Source: Cheiracanthium punctorium | Lineage: Eukaryota > Arthropoda > Arachnida > Araneae > Cheiracanthiidae | DNA: 64,000 bases | NCBI GenBank assembly: GCA_038373885.1 | Contig: JAWZYV010013552.1 | Span: 1 to 64,000, forward strand | Direction: 5' to 3' | Part shown: positions 12,444 to 25,881 of the stretch, piece by piece | Layout of the letters: each line of letters starts with the position of its first letter | Numbering within the stretch: position 1 is the stretch's first letter | Made by a program: the position numbers and the translations under genes | Notes under the pieces: generated by a model | The model's database searches: none | The model's input: only the letters and a program-made list of their open reading frames with translations | What the model was told of the DNA's origin: nothing

Positions 12444-12602
12444 CAGGGGCGTAGAGAGAAAAATATTTCGGAGGGTGTTCAAAAAATGAAAAAAGTAGAC
12501 TTTATCACAAAAATACTTGGTTTATTGACAGCCAATGAACAAAAATACAAAATTCCGGGGGTGCCTATATCTCCATGGGTACAACCCCTGACTACGTCCT
12601 TG
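12444..12602. mobile_element. Miniature hAT element, 159 bp
   Basis: Ends CAGGGGCGTAGAGAG and CTACGTCCTTG are imperfect inverted hAT-type termini. The flanking octamers GATTACTC (12436-12443) and ACTTACTC (12603-12610) match at 6 of 8 bases, fitting an aged 8-bp duplication. Interior is AT-rich and non-coding. Confidence 0.75.
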
Positions 12603-12610
12603 ACTTACTC

Positions 12611-13699
12611 TAACAACACATATGCAAAAGTAATGTACAGGTAATTCAGTTCTGCACAGTACACATGCAAAACTATTCCAATGTAATTCGTTCAAATGGT
12701 GTCTAAAATCATTCAGAGTTGAAAAATAATGAAAAAATGCTAAAAACAGAGTTGATTTTAAGATTTTTTATATTACTACGATTTCTTTTTTTACATATTT
12801 TTCTGCCCATTTCTGCAAAATATTAAGCTGATTAATCTAGCACGAAATACTCGCCCTCTAAGTTTGCAAGCAAGCGATACACAGCTAAAAATTAAGGATT
12901 GGGTGGATGAATTTGGAAAGTTTCATGACGATAGCACCCCCCCCCCCCTCCCAACCGCCCTCAGTTCTTTCAGCGCAGCAAGTTTAACGATATCGGATGC
13001 TCTTTTTCAAAGGCGTAAAAATTGGTGCAAATGGAAAAATAGCTACATTTCCTAGTTTATAAATTCTTGATTAATACATTTTCAAAAAATAATGAATAAC
13101 ATCTGCAAATGTGCGAACATTTTCAAGCCGATTATTTTCCATTTGTCAGAGACACTTTCGTTCGGAGTAGAAAACTGAGGAAAGTCAGGAACAGGTGAAC
13201 TTTCTGAAATAACTATGCTACAATAATTATATTACTTTAACAACAAAAATGGAAAGAACATTGTATATATAGTTTAATTCTGTATTCCTTTTAAGTATGT
13301 GTGCGAAAATCCAAGCTAAATGGATTAAATGATGCCTAAAAGCTTTTCAGGGTTGAATAGTTTGTGTTGTTAAAGTAATACATTACTAAAAAAATAGTAT
13401 TTATATCCATACTGAATATTTATTAAGTAAATCAGACATAATTAATCGCATTTATGGAAATAACCTACATTCCATTAAATTGGAGAAATGTGTTGTCGCT
13501 TTCGATCTGTGGTGTTTAAACTGGGAGTAGAAATTGATTGTCCGAGGTTAGGAGCGAAATTTTCTTTTTTGGACATTTTGAAAAGCACCTCGCTTTAGTC
13601 AGCGCTTTTAATTTTTTTTCCAATGGCAAGAGAAAAAGACAAACTCTTACAAAATACAGAAAAGTGAATAACATCAAATTCGAAAACAGTAAGAGGAAA
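12611..13699. other. Unassigned AT-rich DNA
   Basis: No gene recognised; C run at about 12937. Frames present are not conserved-looking. Confidence 0.5.
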
Positions 13700-15665
13700 A
13701 AGTCAATATCTCATAAGCAGATGTCTAGCACTCCATCATCTTGTTACCTCGGAATCCCCATGCAGAGCCGAGCATCCCAAGAAATTGCCCCTGTCCATGA
13801 TTTCGTACTTCCCACAAAGTGGGCAATTCGGGCTCATGAAAATTCCAATACGATACAGGTGAGCAGCCAGGCAGTCGTGGCCCACTGCAAGTCTGAATTC
13901 TGCCACAGCTTTTTCGCAGGATTTATCAGAAACACCCTGCTCCAAGTTGCTCCTCCAACTTCTTGAACACTTGCGAGAATTGAGCAATGACTTCCACCAA
14001 TGCCAACTGAATCACTTCAATTAGATTTTTTAAGTAAAGTTTTGTGGAATGGAAGGACTTGAAAGCACATAGCTACTGAACTATTTGAGTGCCAGACTAT
14101 TTGAGTGCTGAACTATTTGAGTGCTATTTGAGTACCCAACTATTTCTTGCCAGCATATCGGCCTGTTCGTTGCCGTATATACCACAATGTCCTGGTATCC
14201 ATTGGAGTATTATATGTCACCCTTCTTTTTTCAGACACTCAAGAAGAGCCCGACAGTCGAGGATATTCTTTGAGATGGGCATTTCCCCAGATCCGATAGC
14301 CTAAATGGCAGCCTTGGAATCTGACAGAATAACAATATTGTAAAGGTGTCTGGGAATTTATTGTAAAGGTGTCTGGGGACAAGCTGCTCCAGTGCGACAT
14401 AAATAGCCATAGTTTCGCTATGAAAGGCGGTTTTTTTTTTTTTTTTTCCAACGAGCGCATAAAAAGAAAAGATGGAGGAAAATATTCCTCCCCCGACATT
14501 TGGTGAAAGTTCCGTCAAAGAACCATCAGTGTAGATATGTAGCCATTCAGGCTCAGGGTGGAGGGTGTGGATGGTCTCAAGTGCAAGGATCTTGCTACAG
14601 GATCAGGATCTTAAGCTACTTTGGGGCAAATGGCTCTTAAGAAATGGTTGGGCAAAGTTTAGACCAACAGTTAACTTGACTTGGTTTACAGGATTGCAGG
14701 GTTTTAAGAAACCCTGAAAAAATTTACCATCGAGTTCTAGGTTTGCTCTTAGTTCTAGAACTCTCTGTAGAAAACCACCTTGAGTTTTTAGATGTCTTGG
14801 TACACTATTATAACAAACCCAGAAAGGGATATTAATTCCAATTAGCTTCTCATAAAGTATAACAGCTCTGTCCTCAATAACTGCCTGGATGGGTCTAGTA
14901 CTAGTCAAGAAAAGAAGAGAGTTGATGGGAGTAGTCTTCACTGCACCAACAACCAGCCTGAGGGCCTGATTTTGTATCACCTCCACTTTTTCAATCAAGT
15001 TCTTTGGAGCAGAAATAAGAACTTCACAATAATACGTGATAACAGGCAAAATATATATTTTTTATAAGTGATTTCCAGCGGGGTGCGAGCACACCCCCGA
15101 ACACAACTAGCTAGGCGTTTAAGAGTGCTCAGGCACTTTTCAACTTTTCCAAACAAGCATTCAATATGCAGTTTCCAAGTTAACTTGTTATCGAAGACAA
15201 TTCCTAAATATGTAAATCTATCTGTATGTAACAATTCTTGATCTCTGTAGACCAGATTCGGTCTGATGCTTTGGTGCATCAATGAAAAAGTCTGCACTGC
15301 AGATTTTCTGACGTTCACAGTCATGTTATTTTCTTCGCATCACTGGGATAAAACATTTAGAGCTCTGTTTAAAATCTTTTCGGTCGTATGCCTTGCATCC
15401 CTCTTTGGAAATTGAGGCCACATGAACAGGTCGTCTGCAAACAGAAGGCACTCCACTCCGACTGCTCTCAAGGCCAAAATCAGATCGTTTATGTAAACAT
15501 TGAAAAGAGAACAGCTACTTGCTGCTCCCTGAAGCAATCTAGTCTTGGAGAATGCAGCTTTTGGAAGTCGAACGTCCAAAACGGACTTTGCAGCTTCTCT
15601 GACCCAGAAATGAAGAAAACCAATGCAACATTTTACATTCCACTCCGATATCCTGGAGTTTGCTT
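13700..15665 (-). pseudogene. LINE ORF2 (RT + RNase H + Cys-rich tail), decayed
   Basis: This is a 5'-truncated non-LTR retrotransposon on the minus strand. In order: an RT block near 15.66-15.34 kb with QDIGVECKMLHWFSSFL, QGAASSCSLFNVYINDL and the catalytic FADD in LLFADDLFMW; an RT/thumb region at 15.32-14.60 kb (RFTYLGIVFDNKLTWK, NQALRLVVGA); an RNase H domain at about 14.57-14.14 kb with HIYTDGSL, FHSETMAIYVALEQL and the closing WIPGHCGIYGNEQADMLA; and a tail at 13.99-13.70 kb with FRLAVGHDCLAAHLYRIGIF and PNCPLC. RNase H after RT points to the I-like LINE group. Frameshifts and stops break it into at least five frames, and small tandem duplications (near 14340 and 14075-14147) add damage. 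Inactive. Confidence 0.93.
14075..14147. repeat. Short tandem repeat of ACTATTTGAGTGC
   Basis: About four imperfect copies of ACTATTTGAGTGC with spacing of about 17-21 bp, lying inside the decayed LINE between the RNase H and tail regions. Confidence 0.85.
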
Positions 15666-16296
15666 TTAAAAATTAGTATGCATCACTTCAATGCGAAAAT
15701 TTCGACGCCCTCCCTTGATTAGCAGAGGTATATGTTATCCCAGACACTGGCAACGCCCCTGTATTTTAAAGCAGGTTGCTTGAAATCAGAAATTGAACGA
15801 TTACACAGTTATCTGTAATCGATTACAAAATATGATATCAAATTGATAGAAACGATTACTGTCTCTTTTTTAATGGATTATGGGTAGTTCAATGTTAATT
15901 TGTAAAAAAACAATATTCTTAATGGAATCAGACTTCCAAAAAATTCTGGAATAATACAATTTTATTAAAGGCTTTCTGCAAAATTTAAAAATTATCATTT
16001 TATCGATTACACTTGTTGTGTAATCGTTCCGAAGTCTGCTTTATATTCCTTTTCTTTCTACTACGAACGCAAAGAGAGACACCATTCGTGTTGGTAGGCA
16101 TTGCACAACATCACCTCTGCCGTTTCCGGAATTTTTAAAGTTCCAGTTCCTAAGTTCACTATGATCGAAGCCATGGTTTACAAAAACCCGAAAATGCAAT
16201 GTGATGCATGAGATTCGGGACTAATGATTTGACGTTCACTATTTCCGAAAGCTTGCTGTATGTACTCCAGTCTCACTATGGGAAGAGCTGACTATA
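15666..16296. other. Unassigned DNA
   Basis: No gene recognised between the LINE and Helitron A. Mixed AT-rich sequence with a somewhat more complex block at 16030-16280. Confidence 0.45.
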
Positions 16297-18346
16297 TCTT
16301 ATAAATAAAAAAGAAATTCTGTTTGTTTGTTTGTTTGTGGATTTGATTCGTATACAAATCCACAAAAATGGACCGATCGGTTTGAAATTTAGCACAGATA
16401 GGTAAAATAATATAGAATAAATCGTTGTCCACTTTAAAACTTTGAAAGTCCACCCGTTCCCGGAATTTAAGAAATTTTTTTATGCTCTTCACGCAAAAAG
16501 CTTTCCGTAATTGTAACCCCTGTAGTGAAAAAAGTGTGAAATAAGGATCGTGGTTGCCATGTGTGGCGATTTTGCCGAATAAAATATTTTAAATTCTCAA
16601 AGTAAAAATAAAAGAATAATAATGATTTCTTTTTGTTAGTTTATATTCGTAAGGTTATTTTTTTTTTAAATTATAATATCGTGTGCAAGGGAAATCAGAG
16701 CAGGAATGTAATGTTTTAGACGCAAAACAATAAGAATTGAAGATTTCCGAGGCTAATGTGTAAATTTTTTTAGTTTGGCGAAAAAATAAAATGGCTGAAA
16801 TATCGATTTTGAGGAAGTGAGTTCTAGCGGTTTGCACAGTTTTCGGCTTGGCGCAATTTATTGAGAGCTTAAGGAAATAGATTTTTGAAAACAAGTGCAA
16901 AGGTTTTATTAGAATACAGCGTTAAATTTTAATGATCCGTGAAGAAATAATGCAGTTATTAAGGGATTTCAAGCGATCTAACTTCAGAATTCTCGCCAAT
17001 TGAGTACATTGATTTAAGTTGGGGGAATTCCGCCAAATTTCAGAAAATTGAAATCTTCTCATTTAGTACATCGGAGTAACGATGAATAAAACACGTTATA
17101 GTTGATAATTTTTAAAAATTCGGCTGTATTAAGGGATTCCACTTTTCAAATAAAGGCTTGCTTTACTTTTTCGTGGTCGAACCATTTCCTTTATTGATTG
17201 CTGCTAAGTCAATGCTTCGAATGATTTCCTGAAAAAACGCTTGCAAAATGGCGTATGTTGGCACTTTGGCGAGGCTTAGATTTGAAACTGGATTTTATTT
17301 CAGACTGGGATATATAATGACACTGGTTATAGATAAAACTGAATGTTGGTATGTGTGTATGAGGTTGAAAAACTCCAGCACCGTTGAGCACCGTTGCACC
17401 ATGAAATTTGGTTCACCTAAGTCTTTTATCATGGAGAAGCTTTTTATGCTATCCGTTTTCCTCTAACTTGCCACCAGGTGGCGCAGCAGAACGTCGAATT
17501 CTATTCCGTTTAGCCGTTTACTATGCGAATATCGTCCAACCGATTTCGATGAAATTTGGTATACGCGGATATTAGATCACGGAGAATATTTTTCAGTATC
17601 CATTTTGAAGTAACTTGCCGCTAAATGGCGCTGCAACACATCAACTTCTATACCGTTCGAACGGTCGGCATAACATTTCTTATACTTACACATTTCAGCA
17701 CGAAGAATATCTTCTAACTATGTTCCTTTTGATGTTACTCACCACTAGATGGCACTGCAATGCATTATTATTTCAACTCGCCACTAGATGACGCTGCAGC
17801 AGGCCAAATTCTTGACCATTCAAACGGTCGCTATGAAAATCAGTATACATAGCTATTTGAACAATGAGAATATTTTGGCGTTATCCATTTTGCTATAACT
17901 CGCCACTTGACGGCACTGTAGCAAATCATTACTTTAATTAACCACTAGATTGCGCTGCAGTGTATCACTTCTTGACTGTGCAACTGATCGCTATGAAAAT
18001 AGGTATACATAGATATTTGAACACGGGAAGAGTTTCGCGTTAGCGCATGACCTTCAGGGCTGTCCAGCCGATCGTCCTGAAATTTCGTATTCATCGATAT
18101 CTGAATGCGAAGAATATTTTCCCCGTATCCGTTTTGCTAAAACTCGCCACTAGATTGCGCTACGCCGCATGGCCTTCTGCACCGTACAAACGATTGCCTT
18201 GAAATTCCGTATGCATGGTTATTGAACACAATATAATGCGATATCCATTTTGCTATATCTCTTTATTACAATAAATAGTAATCACCATAAATCGTAATAT
18301 CAAAAAGTCCATTCATTCCCGTGCGAAGAACGGGTACTTCAGCTAG
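16297..18346 (+). mobile_element. Non-autonomous Helitron, family 1 copy A
   Basis: Starts with TCTTATAAATAAAAAAG after an A and ends with a hairpin CCCGT-GCGAAGA-ACGGG, then GTACTTCAG and CTAG before a T: the TC start, 3' hairpin, CTRR end and A/T insertion site of Helitrons. A subterminal inverted repeat GTGGATTTG/CAAATCCAC lies near 16337-16363. No Rep/helicase coding is present, so it depends on a partner in trans. An inverted, clearly related copy lies at 50201-52554. The 3' half carries an array of degenerate tandem repeats at 17465-18170. Confidence 0.9.
17465..18170 (+). repeat. Tandem array with seven CTCF-core-like motifs
   Basis: Degenerate units of about 120-145 bp, alternating with half units of about 40 bp, each hold ACTCGCCACTAGATGGCGCT-like sequence. 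Cores sit at 17471, 17618, 17742, 17781, 17903, 17942 and 18147, all on the plus strand. CCACCAGGTGGCGC (17471) and CCACTAGATGGCAC (17742) fit the CTCF core CCASYAGRKGGCRC; the others differ at one or more positions. Between cores, units repeat blocks like CGTTCGAACGGTCG and GTATACATAGATATTTGAA. Confidence 0.85.
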
Positions 18347-21300
18347 TACTAAATATTTTCTTTAAATGACTGTCTCTCTTTTCTCTCAAGGCATTTTAAA
18401 ACTGATTATATGCATGTTTTAACTTCTTCTTGCAGGATGTTTCCTCTTTTCTGAAGTTTCATTAGACTGAAAAAAATTCGGACCTTCCTTTTTTATAACT
18501 GTTTGTTGGGTATTACTTCCTCTTTAATACTATTAAGGTACGACCTTTTTTCTTAAAAAAAGAAGCCGTGTTAATTAATATTTACAAAATTTCATACGAA
18601 TGACACATTTAAAACTAAACATATTTTTAAAAATGTATATATTCATTTTTTTAAACCTTTTTGTTATACTTAGAACTTAGAAATAGAATCTTAAATGGGC
18701 TAAGTATGGTCAGAGGATAAATAAAGCGTTAAAAACCACAAAATTATTTTCCTCAAGTATATTAATAAATAACAAATACAGTTTTGTATTTGTTCGAATG
18801 TGCAACATTCTAGATTTAAAGTCCTAGAATGATCCCATTTCACAATAAACTCAAGGTAACGAAAACAGTTTATTGCAAAATAAATTATCCTGCCGACTTT
18901 TTTTAATCAAAGTTCCAAGATCATACTATTTATTTGCTCTATGTAATTTTTCGTAGCTGTAAAGAAGCCCCTACTTGTGACATGAGCCTTAACAGCTTGA
19001 AATATCATAAAATATTTGTAGCTATTGTATATCGTAGCAATATCCCTTGATTCCTATAAAGACATAAATAATTTTGACTCTAACTTTTCTTATTGTCACT
19101 GGAGTCTCTCTCTAAATAAATTTACTCTTTCTTTTATCTAAAATATTCCCTCGAGACTGCTCCTAGAAAGATGGGCTGAAATGAGTGAAAACAGTAGAGC
19201 TAATAGCTTAACAAATTTCCACATATATCTTGACTCTGAAACTGAACAATTTTAAATGCATTGTTCCAAGTAACGGTTTAAGTCGTACTGAAAAGAAAAA
19301 GAAAGAGTTACATGTAGAGATATACTTTTCAGGGGCTTTATTTTTAATGTCTAGGCATTTTTCTGTATTACAGATAAACTAAACTGTTCACATTTCAGAT
19401 GTTAAACTCTGATAAGTTTTGTATCGATTCAATTCTAGATAAGAAGGAATCTTCTTTTATCTCTACTTTTCCCCTTTCATTTCTAATTTTCATTATAGAT
19501 TTCAATAATTATTCGATACTAGATACTTTTTCTTATTAGTTGACTCGGAAATAGTATTCATACATTTTTAGGTTGAAGTTTCAAGAAATACTAAATGGTT
19601 AAGTTTCTTATATTTTCCTCGACAGACTTGTTTGAAAAATTAAAAAGTTTTATACATGCATGATAAAATACTGTACAATATTTTGCATTTCTTTGAAGCA
19701 TATATAAATATTTTAATAAATTATGTCAATTAATGAAGTAATGACTTTATTTTTTATAGAATTTTCCAAAGGTTTGAAATAAAAATAAAATTCACAATAT
19801 AATGATTACAGTAGCAAATCAGTTTTATTTATTCACTCTTTTAAATGATAATGAGTATTGCTTACAGGCTGAAAATTAATTATAACTTTTTTATCCTACC
19901 AGTATATATCAAGACTAAATATACCAATAAATATTTAAATGCAACAAATTTAAACGCATGCATTTATAGTTTACCCGTAGGTAACAATCAACAGTTCGAG
20001 CAAATTACGGAGACTTGGTGATATTTTAACGTATCATAAATATGCAATTTAATTATCAGCAGCATTTTTGTTGACATCGTAAGTTAGAAAAAAACTTAAT
20101 TTTTGTGTTCATAACTAGTAATTTTTAAAAATATATACATTTAATAAAATATGAGATATTAAATAGCGCTAAAAATCGCATTAAATGATTCAAATGAAAA
20201 CAGTAATATGATTGTGGAAACCTTTAAAATAGACATAGTATTTGAGCAAGCACTTTAAACTGAAAAGTAATTTTAAGTAGGTTTAGAAGATGAAGTTAAA
20301 AAGAAAAACATAACTAGAAAAGCAACCAAGTAAATATCAATAGCGGAAAATCGAGAAACAAACTACATAAATATTTTTACTGAATCTGACTTTACATGAT
20401 GCCCTAAAAATTAGTTTTAATAATAAATTACAATTGACTAGCTTATTACCGAAAAGAGTCCGTTTACAGTATATAAACCGTTAGTAATAATACTGATTGA
20501 AGGCAGTTTAAAAGCGTACATTTTCTAAACCAAACAAACATATGAAATCCAGGATTGGATTTCTGACATTATCAGCTTTTTAAAAAGATTTTTTAAGCTA
20601 TAAAAGGACTTTAAAACGCGTTCTCACGGATCATTTCCATTACATCCGGGATGAAGTTTTGAAATAGTTTTGCAATAGATTTTTCTGAAATGGGCACATT
20701 TTTGCCTATATGTCTTCGATGTGCTATTTATAGATCCTGGAAAGAGCCCATTTTACTTACATCCCAAAACGGTCGCATCCATCTTTCATTGTCTATGGGG
20801 ACTCATATACAGTGGATTTTATCGCATTTTATAGTTCGAATCGTCGATTTTTCCCCTCGAAATTTTACGAAGATATTCGGTTATTCTGAAAAGAATAAGA
20901 AAAAAATATGCACCTGAGATGTTTAGTAATATTATTCTCATAGTGTGAATAACAACATCGTTAAAGATTATTTATTTATACATGCAAACTTTATTAAAAC
21001 TGATGCCAAATTAAATATGGAAACCTGAGAACTTCTGTACGAAGAGTAATAAAAATCCATATTAAATTTTGATGATGGCGATGGATAAAATTATATAATG
21101 AAATTGCTTCTTAGCAAGCAGGACGTTAATGTTATTGTAAATGCAGTCAGTAATAAACACACACATACACTCTGAAAAGGGAAAACTGTGCTTTTATGCA
21201 TGTTTCATTGAACGTTAGTGCATTTATATTTTCTTTAAGTTTTTTCTACATTTTAAGCAAAACATTGCTTTTGTTTTACATTGATCTATCAGTGAGGATA

Positions 21301-22914
21301 GCAACTACTCCTGGATTAAGGAAGGACGGTAAGCTACCAGTACTGTGAGTGACCCAAGTGTGCAAAGTTATTTCTCATTTGAAACGTTACCAGGTGACGA
21401 TAAATGTAATTGTAAAAGTGAAATACCACTCAAAATGTCTATATTCATTAATAAAAAAGTAAGTTTTCCAAAAAAAAGAAAAAGCCAAAAAAAAAAAGAA
21501 AACCAAAAAATAACAACTAGAACAATTATACAGATAAATGACAACTGCGGAAAAAACTACGAAATTTTTAGAGAAAAATTACTTGAATAGTTTTATGGAA
21601 TACGACTTTTCGTGATGCTCTGTAAATCAAAATTAGTTTTATTAATAAATTAAATTGACTAATCTCTTAATCTTTTTACAGGAAATATAAGTAACAAATG
21701 TATATAACAGTTTGAATACGCACATTTTCCTATTGTTTGTGCACATTGATGACGTAATACTCATGCTATTACGTGATGCCAATGCAGGAAAGCAAACATA
21801 GGGACTGCATCAATAAAATCGTGCCAAATATCGCTAAGCTTGTCGAATTTTTAGCAAAATAGCTCCAAATATAACGCCAAAAATAAGTTTTCAAATCTGA
21901 AGTCAACTGAGCAATATCGCCAATATTTAGTGAGAAATCTCCAAACACTATGTTAAACGATGGGGACTCCCAAACTCCTATTTTGTGTTCTAGTTACCCG
22001 ATTTACATGCAACAATATGTGAATTTTAACTACCTGGAACACGAATTTTAGCCGAATTTAATCTCCAGACCGACCCTAACATTCGTAGCAATATTTATCA
22101 CTAACACCATTTAGTAAATAAAAATGTTTATGCCTATATTTTGGATTGATTTTCATAATGACAAAGATGTACACCGGATATTCGATATTGAGGCATAAAC
22201 AGCAATTCTCTTATAAATTTCACTGAAAGCAAGTAGGAGCCTTGGGCAACATCTATATATAAATATGATGAAATCTACAAACAAAGCCATATTACTATCT
22301 ACCAGTGCCAGAAATAGCTCTCACTCTGCCTCCAACAAATCTCCTCTAGATTTTTTTTATTTCTGGTTCCGAAATTTTTCCTGAAAAGAAATGATGAAAA
22401 GAAAGAGATAGCCTCGGATGTTCTTTTCATTGATCCCTAAAGAAGCACCCAAAGAAAAGAAAAGAAAAAAATGAGAAAAAAGAGTTCGTCCGCATTTCTC
22501 CTCATTGTAGTTCTTCGCCACTTTTTTTTTTTCCCCACCCCCACCATTTTTGCCGACCGACTGTATATGAGAGACGATCCCAAGGGGATTTTGTGGAGAG
22601 AGACAGACAGACAGGCAAGAAAGAGCAAAATGTTGTTCTGTTAGGTGAGAACGAGGCATCGGCAAAAAAAGTGGGTTACTTAATTGCTCTTCTTTTAATT
22701 AAGGGATTCGGACAGACTTATAGAATGGAACCCAGATAGTGATTCGACAGCAGTTGGTGGCTGTGCGGGGCTCGTTAGATTGATTTATTTCTTGTGTGTT
22801 TGGAGTGTGGATCTATACTTGCTTTCATAGCCTGGTAACGAATTCATAATTAGTTTCCGCCCTAGATATAAATCGATGCCCTTTTCTTTTCTGCCAAGAG
22901 GATTTTTCGTCTTA
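18347..22914. other. Long AT-rich stretch without recognised genes
   Basis: No transposon protein, RNA gene or host exon is recognised in ~4.5 kb. A more complex block at about 20590-20890 and a purine-rich A tract near 21465-21510 stand out weakly. Frames are short and look random. Confidence 0.5.
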
Positions 22915-22922
22915 CTCTAGAG

Positions 22923-23460
22923 CATAGGTTCCCAACGTGGGCGATAACGCCCCCTTGTGGGCGTTTGAGGCTTTCAGTGAGGCGTATAAGACCCAGAGAA
23001 AATTAAGGGGCGTTGATATATAGCACGGAGGTGCGTGGGAAGATTAACCAAATATTGTCTAAAAAAGACTTAAAAATTACGCTGATAATATTTCAATAAA
23101 AAAAATTTAATAAAAATGCTTTTTAATATAATTAAGTATGCGTTTTGATTGTTATCGGAAACTGTCAATTTATTTATTTAGAAAGCAATAGTTTATTATT
23201 TATTACTTCGTATCATTAAAACCCCTGCCTGTCCTTATAACACGTAAGCTAAAACTTTTATTCCTCTTTTTTAAATGAAGAAGAAATTCAGTAGCGTTTC
23301 AATTCCAACAATATTCTATCTATTAGTATTTTTTTTTAATTTAATTCTTGTTTTCACCATGCATTATGTACGCTCTTGTTTCTCTGGAGTGGGAGGGGGG
23401 CGGTATTGAAATATTCACTAGAAAAGGGGGCACCAGTTCAAAAAAGGTTGGGAACCTATG
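22923..23460. mobile_element. Non-autonomous hAT element, 538 bp
   Basis: Exact inverted ends CATAGGTTCCCAAC and GTTGGGAACCTATG, flanked by identical 8-bp duplications CTCTAGAG (22915-22922 and 23461-23468). GC-rich subterminal sequence (GTGGGCGATAACGCCCCC) and an AT-rich, non-coding core. The perfect ends and duplications suggest a fairly young insertion. Different family from the GCGGTTCTCAACC elements. Confidence 0.95.
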
Positions 23461-23524
23461 CTCTAGAGTGATATTCGAGGCGAATAAAGGTTGAAAAAAG
23501 AAATCAGATTGTTTATGTTTGTGT

Positions 23525-23748
23525 TTTAAGGCAAACCTGCACGCGCGGTGTCTGCCTAAGATGAGGGGTGCCTTGGTAGGAGGACTTTCTAAGGGGTTCT
23601 AAAGCGTAATCACGCTACATCTGGACAAAACCTACCAAAACACCAGACCGTTAGATCGACAGCCGCGCGATGGGACCCGAACCCGGGACCTTCGCACCTC
23701 GGCCGTCTACCATTTTCAGTGGCATAACCACTGTGCCATGGTGAGGCC
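23525..23748 (-). mobile_element. tRNA-derived SINE, best copy
   Basis: Read on the minus strand, it begins AGGCCTCACCATGGCACAGT, continues GTGGTTATGCC (A-box-like) and has CCCGGGTTCGGGTCCC (B-box-like, cf. GGTTCRANYCC). A tRNA-unrelated body follows, with CAGACCGTTAGATCGACAGC as its plus-strand equivalent. These are the parts expected of a pol III-driven SINE. Three diverged relatives occur at 6.9, 7.2 and 47.2 kb, and a stub at 57.74 kb. Confidence 0.85.
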
Positions 23749-24830
23749 TCAGATTGTTTATATCAACGAAACATAAAAAAGAGACAACGGCGGATACAGA
23801 AAGTTTTCAAAGGAGGGGGGGGGGGGGGGCGATAGTTTTACTATATGAAATCTTAGATGGATCTTACAATCGTTCCAAATTGTTGGCTGTAAAAATATAA
23901 TAATGCAAAAAAGTAACTTACTTATGGAAAGGGAGGAAATTGTCCCCCTCCCCCCCAAAAAAAAGTTAAAGAAAAATCAGATATTATACATCTGAAAATA
24001 TTTTCTAAGATAGAAAACAGTTTGCCACCCCCCCTCTCCACTGTTGCATTCCAATTTACGCCAATGTAACAATATGATTACAGCATGGTTGTTTTATCTT
24101 ATTATTATAAATATTTACAAAACAAATTCTTTTCTTCTTTTTCCTCGTTTTGCATATCTTTACAAGACCTCTCTTCAAAATCAAGACTTTATTTCTCTTT
24201 TTCATTTGTTTTCTTTCGTGTGTTAAAGAAATATACAAAATACAAATTGCGAAAAATAAAATATTTTTAAACCCACTCCCTCTAAAAAGTACTTGAATGC
24301 AAGCTAAATATTCTATTTTACTTTTGTAAATAATAAATTTGTTTCTCAAACGAAATATAAGTAGAATAAGATTAATTTTACACTGCGTCATTTATTTAAA
24401 AAGAATAATTACATGAAACTAGCATAAGGAATTTGAATTACAGAGGAACTTTGCAGAACGAAAAAAATGAAACTTACTACGATCAAATATGAAGCATGCC
24501 ACTGCTTACTATGTCTAAATCTTGATCGTTCTCAACCGTTTAATAAAAGCAGGTTTTATTTTCTTTAGTCGTTGAATTCTTTTCATTGCTCCGAATTCAA
24601 ATACTGTAACTTTTAGATTTGTTTTTCGAGCTTCAGTAGGCCTCCTCTTCACTAGCTCTTTTCATCTTGAGTATAACGTGTACAGTGAAATTCTGAAGTG
24701 GTATGGAATTTCTCGCGCTTATTTGCAACCATAAGATCACTAAAAGATCCCACTCATACACTGTGCCTAAGAAGTATGGACCCCAGAACGACGGAAGTTG
24801 CTTGAAAAGAATGCCCCTACCTTTTGAGAC
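23749..24830. other. Unassigned AT-rich DNA
   Basis: No gene recognised. Contains a 15-base G run near 23815 and C runs near 23945 and 24028. Confidence 0.5.
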
Positions 24831-24835
24831 ATAAG

Positions 24836-24873
24836 TACAGGATGGGCGAAATTTCTTGACACATTTCAGAAAA
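24836..24873. mobile_element. Mariner-like terminal fragment
   Basis: ACAGGATGGGCGAAATTTCT resembles the end of the deleted mariner at 26171-26516 (ACAGGGTGGGCGAAAAGTCC on its minus strand). The Helitron at 24874 begins a few bases further on. Confidence 0.5.
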
Positions 24874-25845
24874 TCTATATAAATAAAACAAGAGTGTAAA
24901 CTGTCCGTTTGTCTGTCTGTCTGTGTCTCGCGTAGCTCCGAAACGGGTGATCGTAGACCTACCAAATTTTGTACGGAAATTCTCCAAGACGGGTCTCGAC
25001 ACACCTCGAAGCGATTTTTTCGAAATTCGAATTAGAAAATGTTTTATTTTACGTTTTGTCTGATTTTTAGCGATTTTTCTTGCGTAATACATAATAACGC
25101 CGGTAATTGCGCTTGCAAGAAAACGATATTTACAACATCGTATAGAGGAGAAAATTTTCTTTTAAAAACTATTTGTTCGTACTGTGTAACATAATTTGCA
25201 GATTTTTGGGAATTTTTCAAATAAAATTAAATTTGACGCTGACTTTCGAAAAATATTTTTAAAACTGCTGCATCTTGAAGTCTATCTGTCATAACTTTTT
25301 TATATTTGGGCAAAAGACGGAGCACACAATTCGCCCACTTTTAAAAGAAGAACGGGGGAAAAATATAAATTAGGAGAATTTTTACGAATTTTTAAGTAAA
25401 GAAGGATTTTCATTTCAGTAGTACCTGCTTATGAGTTTCGGTTTGATATCTTGCGGTTTGGTTGTCATGGATACAGTAACAATGATTAAAATTGCCAGTT
25501 GAAAAAAATAAATAAAAACGGGTCCCGCGAGCAGACGATTTCTTTGCTTGGCTCGATTTCCTTTTATAAATACTGGATTTATTTGTGAGAAGAAAAATTA
25601 AACTGATATAAATAGCGCAGCCTTATCTCTTATCACTTTTCTTTTTTGTAAAGGGTTGCAAGAGAGGGTGACGTATTTTTAAAATTAAAAAAAAAAAATG
25701 TCCATTTCATTTAGTGTCTGAGGTATTTAACGCTAAAACGTGAACCTAAAAGACAGCATGTCTGAGGAAATAAGACATTTTGAAAGTGAGAAGTTCACTG
25801 CAAACGGTCCATTTTCACTTTTTTGATACCGAATGACGCTGACAT

Positions 25846-25881
<36 letters not shown>

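Noticed and set aside
13538..13966. Plus-strand frame of 142 codons
   Set aside because: It is partly antisense to the LINE tail with the GHDCLAAHLYRIGIF motif, and has no recognisable domain.
14603..15049. 148-codon minus-strand frame as a host gene
   Set aside because: It fits the region between RT and RNase H of the LINE, with the flanking domains in the same order and strand.
23525..23748. Functional tRNA gene
   Set aside because: A- and B-box-like motifs exist, but the rest does not fold as a cloverleaf and the body matches other SINE copies.
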